A program made the translations under genes and the position numbers. Of a stretch of 64,000 bases of DNA, positions 43,324-52,415 are shown piece by piece. The stretch spans positions 4,216,001 to 4,280,000 of the forward strand of contig OY970159.1 of assembly GCA_963706415.1 (NCBI GenBank). The letters run 5' to 3'. Source of the DNA: Baekduia sp963706415 (GTDB lineage: Bacteria; Actinomycetota; Thermoleophilia; Solirubrobacterales; Solirubrobacteraceae). How positions within the stretch are numbered: the stretch's first letter is position 1; every line of letters begins with the position of its first letter. Below the pieces are notes generated by a model. That model did no database searches. It worked only from the letters and a program-made list of their open reading frames with translations, and was not told the DNA's origin.

Positions 43324-45354
43324 ATGCCACCTGAGCCAGAAGCACCCCGCCGCAGGGATGACCGCCAGCCGACGCCGTGGCGGGTCGAGGGCGGACCGAA
43401 GGAGAAGACCAAGGGTCCGATGGGCATGCCGCGGCCTCCCGGAGGCCGGCGCTTCCTCTACTTCGTCGTCGCGCTGCTGGCCTTGAACTTCCTGTTCGCC
43501 TCGCTCATCCCGAGCTCGCCGAACCGGATCGAGGTGCCCTACACGCAGTTCCTCAACGAGGTCGACAAGGACAACGTCAAGAGCGTCTTCGCCAAGGGCG
43601 ACAGCCTGCAGGGCACGTTCAAGACCAAGGTCGACCCCCAGGAGTCCGACCACAAGGCCGAGACGAAGTTCACGACCTTCCGGCCGGCCTTCGCGCCTTC
43701 CAACGACGCGCTGCTCAGCCAGCTGCGTCAGAAGGGCGTCGTCGTCACCGCCAAGGCGTTGGACAACGGCCGCTCGCTGCTGGCCGACATCCTGCTCTTC
43801 TTCGGCCCGACGCTGCTGCTCGTCGGCCTCTTCGTCTTCCTCGCCCGCCGCGCGGGCGGCGGCGCCGCAGGCCTGTCGGGCCTCGGTCGCTCGAAGGCCA
43901 AGCGCTATGACGCGGCCGAGGCGACGCGCACGACCTTCGCCGACGTCGCCGGCATCGACGAGGCCGAAGACGAGCTCGAGGAGGTCGTCGACTTCCTCAA
44001 GAACCCCGACAAGTACCGCTCGCTCGGGGCGATGATCCCCAAGGGCGTCCTGCTCTCCGGCCAGCCCGGCACGGGCAAGACGCTGCTGGCCCGTGCGGTC
44101 GCCGGCGAGGCCGACGTGCCGTTCTTCTCGATCTCGGCCTCCGAGTTCATCGAGATGGTCGTCGGCGTCGGCGCCTCCCGCGTCCGCGACCTCTTCACCC
44201 AGGCCAAGGCCGCGGCGCCGTCGATCATCTTCATCGACGAGCTCGACGCGATCGGCCGCCAGCGCGGCGGTGGCGCGTCGCTCGGCGGCCACGACGAGCG
44301 CGAGCAGACGCTCAACCAGATCCTCACCGAGATGGACGGCTTCACGGGCTCTGAAGGCGTCATCGTGCTGGCCTCGACCAACCGACCTGATGTCCTCGAC
44401 GCGGCGCTGCTACGCCCCGGTCGCTTCGACCGCCGCGTCACCGTCAACCCGCCCGACGTCGAGGGCCGCGAGAAGATCCTCGAGGTCCACACGCGCTCGG
44501 TCCCGCTGGCCGACGACGTCGACCTCAAGGGCCTCGCCGCGACGACGCCCGGGATGGTCGGCGCCGATCTGCGCAACCTCGTCAACGAGGCCGCGCTCGG
44601 CGCCGCCAAGGCGGGCCACAAGGCGGTCGAGTCCGCCGACTTCTACAACGCCTTCGAGAAGATCGTCCTCGGCACCGAGCGGCGCATCACGCTCAGCCAC
44701 GAGGAGCGCGAGCGCACCGCCTACCACGAGGGCGGCCACGCGCTGCTGGGGATGCTGGAGCCGGGCGCCGACCCGGTCCGCAAGGTCTCGATCGTCCCGC
44801 GCGGCCGCGCGCTGGGCGTCACCTTCCAGTCGCCCGAGAGCGACCGCTACGGCTACGACACCGCCTACCTGCTGGGCCGGATCGTCGGCGCGCTGGGCGG
44901 CCGCGCGGCCGAGGAGATCGTGTACGGGTCGGTCACCACCGGCGCCGAGTCCGACCTCCAGCAGGTGACCCAGATCGCGCGCTCGATGGTCGGCCGCTGG
45001 GGCATGTCGGAGGCGATCGGCCTGGTCACCGTGATCTCCGACGAGCCGCAGTACCCGGGGACCGATCCGGCCAGCGAGGAGACGCGCGAGCTGATCGACC
45101 GCGAGGTCCGCCGGATCGTCGACGAGTGCTATGTCCGCGCCGTCGACCAGCTGCGCGAGAACCGCGACCGCCTCGACGGGCTGGCCACCAAGCTGCTGGA
45201 GCGCGAGACGCTCGACCAGGACGCGGCCTACGAGGCCGCCGGCTACGAGCGCGGCAGCGCGCCGGGCGACCGGCCGCCGCACGGGATGCTCAAGGAGCCG
45301 TTGGTGCCCAACGCACCGGCCCTCGACGCGGCGCCGAGCGACACCACCACCTAG
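43324..45354 (+). CDS. ftsH: ATP-dependent zinc metalloprotease FtsH
   Basis: FtsH degrades damaged or short-lived membrane and cytosolic proteins. The 676-residue protein has two membrane segments (FLYFVVALLALNFLFASLI and ILLFFGPTLLLVGLFVFLA) around an external domain. The AAA+ module follows with Walker A GQPGTGKT, Walker B IIFIDELDAIG and second-region homology RPGRFDRRV. The protease has zinc site HEGGH at residues 468-472. The C-terminus is low complexity. Upstream in-frame codons to 43219 would run through the promoter, so ATG 43324 is chosen. A hairpin terminator follows. Confidence 0.96.
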   Translation: MPPEPEAPRRRDDRQPTPWRVEGGPKEKTKGPMGMPRPPGGRRFLYFVVALLALNFLFASLIPSSPNRIEVPYTQFLNEVDKDNVKSVFAKGDSLQGTFKTKVDPQESDHKAETKFTTFRPAFAPSNDALLSQLRQKGVVVTAKALDNGRSLLADILLFFGPTLLLVGLFVFLARRAGGGAAGLSGLGRSKAKRYDAAEATRTTFADVAGIDEAEDELEEVVDFLKNPDKYRSLGAMIPKGVLLSGQPGTGKTLLARAVAGEADVPFFSISASEFIEMVVGVGASRVRDLFTQAKAAAPSIIFIDELDAIGRQRGGGASLGGHDEREQTLNQILTEMDGFTGSEGVIVLASTNRPDVLDAALLRPGRFDRRVTVNPPDVEGREKILEVHTRSVPLADDVDLKGLAATTPGMVGADLRNLVNEAALGAAKAGHKAVESADFYNAFEKIVLGTERRITLSHEERERTAYHEGGHALLGMLEPGADPVRKVSIVPRGRALGVTFQSPESDRYGYDTAYLLGRIVGALGGRAAEEIVYGSVTTGAESDLQQVTQIARSMVGRWGMSEAIGLVTVISDEPQYPGTDPASEETRELIDREVRRIVDECYVRAVDQLRENRDRLDGLATKLLERETLDQDAAYEAAGYERGSAPGDRPPHGMLKEPLVPNAPALDAAPSDTTT

Positions 45355-45373
45355 CTCCCGCGCAACTTCCACA

Positions 45374-45409
45374 CACCCCGGGCCGTTCTCCCAACACGGC
45401 CCCGGGGTG
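45374..45409 (+). terminator. ftsH terminator hairpin
   Basis: CACCCCGGGCCGT pairs with ACGGCCCCGGGGTG (one bulged base), followed by GTTTGAA. It lies 20 bases after the ftsH stop. Confidence 0.65.
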
Positions 45410-45454
45410 GTTTGAAGTCCTCCCAGATGAGATGCCCCGGGGCCGTCTCTTCCC

Positions 45455-46795
45455 ATGTCCCGACACGCCCGCTCAGGGGCGGCGCTGGCCGCTGCCCTCA
45501 TCCTCTGCGTCGCCTGCGCCGCCCCTGCCGCGCGGGCTTCCACCCGTGTGCCGATGTACTTCGACGCCGGCACGGCCGCCGTGCGCGACAGCACGCGCGA
45601 CGCCACCCTGGCGCGGCTCGACGCCCTCGGCGTGCGCGCGCTGCGCCTGACGCTCGTGTGGGCCGCCGTCGCGCCCGCCGCGGGCAGCACGGTGCGCCCC
45701 GCCTTCGACGCCACCGATCCCAATGCCTATGACTGGGGCGGCTACGGCCGGCTCGTCGATGCCGCGCACGCACGCGGCTGGCGCGTGCTGATCACCTTCA
45801 GCGCGCCCGTGCCGAAGTGGGCGACCGCAGACCACACCGACCAGGTCACACGCCCCAGTGCTCCGGAGTTCGGTGCGTTTGCGACCGCCGCGGGCCGCCG
45901 CTTCGGCGACGCGGTCGATGCCTGGGGCATGTGGAACGAGCCCAACCACCCGCGCTTCCTCAGGCCGCAGTACGTCAAGGGCAAGCCGGCGGCGCCGGAG
46001 CTCTACCGCGGGCTGCACCTGGCCGCGGTGCGCGGCCTGGAGGCCGCGGGACAGACCAAGGACACCATGTTGGGCGGCGAGACCGCCCCGGGCGGCGACC
46101 GCAAGCGGTCCGTCCCGCCGCTGCAGTTCCTGCGCGGCGTCTATTGCGCCGGCTGCGCGAGGCTCCGCATCGACGGCTGGGCCCACCACCCCTACGCCAA
46201 CCGCCGCGGCCCGTTCTACGTGCCGCCCGATCGCGACAACGTGACGATCGGCGTGATGGCGCGCCTGGAGGTCGCGCTGACCCGCGCGGCCCATCGGGCG
46301 CTGCCCGTGTGGGTGACCGAGTTCGGCGTCCAGAGCGCGCCCGACACCACGCTCGGCGTCCCGCTCGCCCAGCAGGCCGAGTACCGCTCGATCTCCGAGC
46401 GGATCCTGCGCACCGACCGGCGGATCGCGGCGACCGCCCAGTATCTGCTCACCGATGACGACGCGCTCAGCGGCTTTCAGTCCGGGCTGATCACGGCGGC
46501 CGGACACGCCAAGCCGAGCTTCGACGAGTTCCGCCTGCCCTTGACCGTCCGGCGCAGCGGTGCGACCGCGCTGCTGTGGGGACTGGTCCGCCCGGCCGAC
46601 GGCGCGACGCACGTCGAGGTGCTCGTCCGGGATCGCGGCAGCGCGCACTCCGCGGCGGTCGCGACGCGACCGACCGACGCCGGCGGCACGTGGACCGCGC
46701 GACTGCCGTGGCGCACGGGTCGGACGTGGCGCGTGCGCTGGACGGCGCCCACCGGCGCCACGTACATCGGACCGCCGGTCCGGATGTACGGATAA
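45455..46795 (+). CDS. Secreted glycoside hydrolase (clan GH-A, TIM barrel)
   Basis: A Sec signal (ALAAALILCVACAAPAARA) exports a protein of about 420 residues. The barrel shows the clan GH-A pattern: WGMWNEPNHPRFL near residue 155 carries the acid/base glutamate after strand 4, and VWVTEFGVQS near residue 285 the nucleophile glutamate after strand 7. WAHHPYANR supplies substrate-site residues. The last 80 residues form a beta-sandwich (VRRSGATALLWGLVRPADG). The polysaccharide target is not evident; GH39- or GH5-like activity on plant or own-wall glycans is possible. Confidence 0.8.
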   Translation: MSRHARSGAALAAALILCVACAAPAARASTRVPMYFDAGTAAVRDSTRDATLARLDALGVRALRLTLVWAAVAPAAGSTVRPAFDATDPNAYDWGGYGRLVDAAHARGWRVLITFSAPVPKWATADHTDQVTRPSAPEFGAFATAAGRRFGDAVDAWGMWNEPNHPRFLRPQYVKGKPAAPELYRGLHLAAVRGLEAAGQTKDTMLGGETAPGGDRKRSVPPLQFLRGVYCAGCARLRIDGWAHHPYANRRGPFYVPPDRDNVTIGVMARLEVALTRAAHRALPVWVTEFGVQSAPDTTLGVPLAQQAEYRSISERILRTDRRIAATAQYLLTDDDALSGFQSGLITAAGHAKPSFDEFRLPLTVRRSGATALLWGLVRPADGATHVEVLVRDRGSAHSAAVATRPTDAGGTWTARLPWRTGRTWRVRWTAPTGATYIGPPVRMYG

Positions 46796-46818
46796 CCACA
46801 GCGCAGGACACCGGCCCG

Positions 46819-46904
46819 CCCCCACGAAGGGGGAGATCCGATGCGGTTGGATGAGCGTAACCCCACGTGCAGAACCCCGTTTGTGGGGTAGACCTCTCAA
46901 CCGC
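46819..46904 (+). promoter_or_regulatory. Structured RNA leader with hidden ribosome-binding site
   Basis: CCCCC (46819-46823) pairs with GGGGG (46829-46833), which is also the Shine-Dalgarno of the mini-ORF at 46841. Further on, GCGGTTG (46843-46849) pairs with CAACCGC (46898-46904), enclosing ACCCCAC paired with GTGGGGT. Three nested or adjacent stems in under 90 bases just before a small gene suggest a translation-controlling leader. I do not recognise a known class. Confidence 0.5.
46841..46891 (+). CDS. 16-residue leader peptide ORF
   Basis: ATG 46841 follows AAGGGGGAG by five bases, one of the best ribosome-binding sites in the window, and encodes MRLDERNPTCRTPFVG before TAG at 46889-46891. 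The ORF lies inside the RNA stems described at 46819, so translating it would open them. It ends 19 bases before the ATG of the 74-residue protein, which itself lacks a Shine-Dalgarno sequence. Confidence 0.45.
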   Translation: MRLDERNPTCRTPFVG

Positions 46905-46910
46905 ACTGAC

Positions 46911-47135
46911 ATGCCCACCCAGATCCCGACCATGTACGCCACCGAAGTCCGCCACCATCTGCTGCTCCTGGGTGAGGAGCGGGTGCTCGCGCACGAGGCC
47001 GGGCTGGACCACGACCGGGCCTACATGGCCGACCTCGAGGACGAGATCGCCACTTACCGGTCGGCCTACATGGGCGCCGTCGTCACCGAGATCGCGATGC
47101 TCCGCGCGCGCCTCGACGGCCCCCTCCAGGGTTAG
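46911..47135 (+). CDS. Small helical protein of unknown function
   Basis: The 74-residue protein reads TQIPTMYATEVRHHLLLLGE, ERVLAHEAGLDHDRAYMADL, then EDEIATYRSAYMGAVVTEIA and ends MLRARLDGPLQG. It is predicted as two or three amphipathic helices, soluble, without cysteine. ATG 46911 has no ribosome-binding site; ATG 46932 is an alternative. A structured leader with its own mini-ORF precedes it, and a strong terminator follows directly, so it forms an independent, tightly regulated unit. I do not recognise it. Confidence 0.6.
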   Translation: MPTQIPTMYATEVRHHLLLLGEERVLAHEAGLDHDRAYMADLEDEIATYRSAYMGAVVTEIAMLRARLDGPLQG

Positions 47136-47165
47136 GGCGACACTCGCCAAGAGGGCGAGGTCGCC
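47136..47165 (+). terminator. Terminator of the 74-residue protein gene
   Basis: GGCGAC-a-CTCGCC pairs with GGCGAG-GTCGCC, twelve pairs with one bulge and a five-base loop, starting immediately after the stop codon. Confidence 0.7.
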
Positions 47166-47230
47166 TTGCGCGAACTCGCCAGAGGCTCGTTCGCACGTGC
47201 CAAACCTCCTCATAGGGTAAGGAACCTCCT

Positions 47231-47803
47231 GTGAGAGCCCTGCCAGAATCCGGTCACGTGCGTGCGTCAGCCCTCATCGCGGTCGCGGCGCTGTCGCTCG
47301 CCACCGGAAGCTCCCCCGCCTCGGCGGCGGACGCTCCTGCCTGTGCCGGCGCCGACCAGACGGCCGCGACGCTCACGATCGCCCAGACGCGCAGCGCGAT
47401 CACCTGCCTGCTCAACGCCGCCCGCGACGACCGGGCGCCGCTGCGCGCCGACGCCCGCCTGGCCCACGCGGCGCAGCGCTTCGCCCGGGCGCTCGATCCG
47501 GCCAAGCCGCTGACGCACGCCGGCCACGGCGAGACGTCGCCGCTGGACCGGATCGCCGCCACCGGATATCCGCGCGGCGGCTCGTTCTCAGCAGCCGAGA
47601 CGCTCGGACGCTCCCGCGGGTCGCTGACGACGCCGGCCCGGCGGGTCAAAAATTGGCTGGCGAGCGCGAGCACGCGCCGGCTGCTGACCAGCGCGCGCTA
47701 CCGCGACATCGGGATCGGCGTGGTGACCGACGGCGCCACGACGACCTTCGTGGTCGAGGTGGCGGCGCGCCACGCCGCCGCACGCGTCACGCGGTCGCGC
47801 TGA
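47231..47803 (+). CDS. Secreted CAP-domain (SCP/PR1) protein
   Basis: A Sec signal (ASALIAVAALSLATGSSPASA) is followed by a CAP-fold domain. It has the family elements ITCLLNAARDDRAPLRADARLAHAAQRFA, then KPLTHAGHGETSPLDRIAATGY, and closing RRLLTSARYRDIGIGVVTDG with TTFVVEVA. Bacterial CAP proteins are secreted and often act at the wall; their activity is not settled. GTG 47231 is the longest start; GTG 47258 leaves the signal peptide intact and is equally plausible. Its 3' end overlaps the PucR gene by 17 bases. Confidence 0.85.
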   Translation: MRALPESGHVRASALIAVAALSLATGSSPASAADAPACAGADQTAATLTIAQTRSAITCLLNAARDDRAPLRADARLAHAAQRFARALDPAKPLTHAGHGETSPLDRIAATGYPRGGSFSAAETLGRSRGSLTTPARRVKNWLASASTRRLLTSARYRDIGIGVVTDGATTTFVVEVAARHAAARVTRSR

Positions 47804-48959
47804 CCGTCGGGCCCGAGGCGCGCAGCGCCAGCGCGAGCTCGAAGCGCGCATCCGGATCGTCGAGGCGCTCGCCGAACAGCTCGCGCAGCTGCGCCATCCG
47901 GTAGCGAACCGTCTGGGGATGCACGTGCAGGCGCTCGGCGACGCGCGAGACCTGGCCGGGCTCGTCGAGCCATGCGCGCAGCGTCTCGACGAGCTTGTCG
48001 CGCGCGCCTGCACGGAGGTCGTCCAGCGGCGCAAGCGCGCGGGCGGTGAGGTCGGCGGCCAGCGCGCCGTCGCCGTGCAGCAGCAGATCCGGGAGGTGCT
48101 CGTCGCTGAGCAGCGGGCTCGCCGACGGCAGGAGCTCGCGCTCCAGCAGGCCGAAGGCCGCCTGCGCGCGGGCCAGCGAGCCGGCGGCGCGCTCCAGCGC
48201 CACGGTCGGGCCGAGCGCCGCGGGCGTGCCACCCAGCGCGGCGGTGAGCTCGGCGTGGCGGCCGGGTGCACCGGGGTCCGGGACGAAGGCGAGCGTCAGC
48301 TCGTGGTCGGCGGCGGCGATCGTCTCCCCGCCCAGACGTGAGGCGAGGCGGTCGGCGTCGGGCGTGCGGACGACGAGGCCCGCGACGGTCGCAGGCCGCG
48401 GCCAGACGGCGAGCTGCGCGAGGTCGCGAACCTCCTCCCCACCGGCGTCGTCGCGCGCCAGCAGGCGGACGAGCGCACGCCGGCGACGCTGGCGCTCGGC
48501 CAGCGTGGCCGACTGCTCGGCCGCGTAGCCCTCGACCGACTCGGCCGAGATCCGGTCGATGTAGGAGAAGATCGCGGTGGCCAGGCGGTAGAGCGTCTCG
48601 GGGTCGAAGCCCGCGGCCTGACCGACGGCGACGCAGCGCTCCCATGCGATGCGCGCGCCGAGGCGGTAGGCGCTGAGCAGCGCGTCCAGCGAGCGGCCGG
48701 CGCGCATCTCGCCGCGGCCCAGCGCGACGTAGATCGCACGGAAGGCGGGGTCTTCGTCGGCGGTCGGGTCGACGAGCGTCTCGACGAAGCGCCCCAGCGC
48801 CTGCTCGACGCCGGCGCGCAGGCCGCGCCCGAACGGGCCCTCCAACGGGCGCGCGTACTCGGGCACCTCGCGGCCGATCGCACCGATCATCTCCTCGGCA
48901 AGGGCCGGGAGGACCGGACGCAGCGCGTCGCCGAGCGCTGAGGGAAGGGGCTCGTCCAT
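47787..48959 (-). CDS. PucR-family helix-turn-helix transcriptional regulator
   Basis: The 390-residue protein ends with the PucR C-terminal helix-turn-helix: LVETLRAWLDEPGQVSRVAERLHVHPQTVRYRMAQLRELFG in overlapping pieces. The N-terminal region (to about 150) is an all-helical RsbR/GGDEF-like sensor (GAIGREVPEYARPLEGPFGRGL), followed by a middle domain around AGLVVRTPDADRLASRLGG. PucR-type proteins activate purine, proline or other catabolic genes. The divergent gene, 85 bases away, encodes a fatty-acid desaturase, so control of membrane lipid unsaturation is a reasonable guess. No site was identified. Confidence 0.88.
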   Translation of the reverse strand: MDEPLPSALGDALRPVLPALAEEMIGAIGREVPEYARPLEGPFGRGLRAGVEQALGRFVETLVDPTADEDPAFRAIYVALGRGEMRAGRSLDALLSAYRLGARIAWERCVAVGQAAGFDPETLYRLATAIFSYIDRISAESVEGYAAEQSATLAERQRRRRALVRLLARDDAGGEEVRDLAQLAVWPRPATVAGLVVRTPDADRLASRLGGETIAAADHELTLAFVPDPGAPGRHAELTAALGGTPAALGPTVALERAAGSLARAQAAFGLLERELLPSASPLLSDEHLPDLLLHGDGALAADLTARALAPLDDLRAGARDKLVETLRAWLDEPGQVSRVAERLHVHPQTVRYRMAQLRELFGERLDDPDARFELALALRASGPTVSATA

Positions 48960-49044
48960 TTATCACGAGGCTACAGATCGGAGGTGCTCGATTGTCCCGG
49001 CACGGCAGACATCCACGGACAGTTGAGCTTTAGCCTTCAGAAGC

Positions 49045-49947
49045 ATGTCGCGGGCCCAGCGCTACACCAACCTGGCGGCGGTCGTGCTCCCGCTGCTGGC
49101 CTTCGTCCTCGCCGTCGTGCTGCTGTGGAACAAGGTCGTCGGCTGGCACGACCTCGTCCTGCTCGGCACGTTGTACGTCGTGACCGGCCTCGGCATCACG
49201 GTCGGCTTCCATCGGATGCTCACGCACCGGGCCTTTCAGACCTCCAAGACGGTCGAGCGGATCTTCGCCGTGCTGGGGTCTTTGGCGGTGCAGGGCTCGG
49301 TGATCCAGTGGGTCTCCGACCACCGCAAGCACCACGCCCACACCGACGAGGAGGGCGACCCGCACTCGCCCCACGCCGGCTTCGCGGGCGGTGGCGTGCG
49401 GGGAACGCTGCGCGGGCTGTTCCACGCCCACGTCGGCTGGATCCTCACCGAGCAGGGCGGCGACAACCGCGCCAAGTACGCGCGCGACCTCGTCGAGGAC
49501 CCGGGGATGAGGCGCATCAGCGACAACTTCCATCTCCTGGTGCTGGCCTCGCTGGCGCTGCCGACCGCGCTGGGCTTCGCGCTCAGCGGCGGCACGGTCA
49601 AGGGCGCGCTGACCGGCCTGCTCTGGGGCGGCTTCGTGCGCATCTTCCTGCTGCACCACGTGACCTGGTCGATCAACTCGATCTGCCACTTCTTCGGCAC
49701 TCGCCGCTTCGACGTCGACGATCACTCCACCAACGTCTTCTGGCTCGCCCTGCCCTCCTTCGGCGAGGCCTGGCACCACAACCACCACACCTTCCCGCGC
49801 TCGGCCGAGCACGGGCTCAAGCGCTGGGAGAAGGCCATGGACCCGTCGGCAGCGGTCATCTGGCTGATGGAGAAGTGCGGGCTCGTGTGGAACGTGGTGC
49901 GAATCACGCCCGAGCGGCAGCGCGAGAAGACGCTCTCTGTGCCATAA
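49045..49947 (+). CDS. Membrane acyl-CoA/acyl-lipid fatty-acid desaturase
   Basis: The 300-residue membrane enzyme inserts a double bond (Delta9-type) using a di-iron centre. The three histidine boxes are in order: HRMLTH, HRKHHAH and HHNHH, with transmembrane helices before the first box and between the second and third. The C-terminal box follows EAWHHNHHTFPRSAEHG. The start ATG 49045 is preceded by a PucR-gene divergent region. It would adjust membrane fluidity, and its location next to a regulator supports control by growth condition. Confidence 0.92.
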   Translation: MSRAQRYTNLAAVVLPLLAFVLAVVLLWNKVVGWHDLVLLGTLYVVTGLGITVGFHRMLTHRAFQTSKTVERIFAVLGSLAVQGSVIQWVSDHRKHHAHTDEEGDPHSPHAGFAGGGVRGTLRGLFHAHVGWILTEQGGDNRAKYARDLVEDPGMRRISDNFHLLVLASLALPTALGFALSGGTVKGALTGLLWGGFVRIFLLHHVTWSINSICHFFGTRRFDVDDHSTNVFWLALPSFGEAWHHNHHTFPRSAEHGLKRWEKAMDPSAAVIWLMEKCGLVWNVVRITPERQREKTLSVP

Positions 49948-49981
49948 CGGCAACGCCGTAGGACATCTGAGTCAGGCGCGC

Positions 49982-50012
49982 TAAGATCATCGAAGACGTT
50001 GCAGAAGCAACG
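49982..50012 (+). promoter_or_regulatory. lon leader: -10 element and small stem-loop
   Basis: TAAGAT (49982-49987) is a reasonable -10 hexamer. Just downstream CGTTGC (49997-50002) and GCAACG (50007-50012) form a 6-base stem with an AGAA loop, 29 bases before the lon ATG. No HspR (HAIR) operator was found. Confidence 0.35.
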
Positions 50013-50041
50013 ACTCGCGGACCAAAGGATCTCAGCACCGC

Positions 50042-52336
<2,295 letters not shown>

Positions 52337-52353
52337 TCCAGATAGCGGTGCAA

Positions 52354-52402
52354 AAGCGCGTGCGCGCCGGGCCGTCGATGGCGAACCCGGCGCCACGCGC
52401 TT
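52354..52402 (+). terminator. lon terminator hairpin
   Basis: AAGCGCGTG-c-GCGCCGGG pairs with CCCGGCGC-CACGCGCTT, a 17-pair stem with one bulge, 17 bases after the lon stop. It lies just before the start of the next gene. Confidence 0.75.
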
Positions 52403-52415
52403 AGCATCGTCGGCA

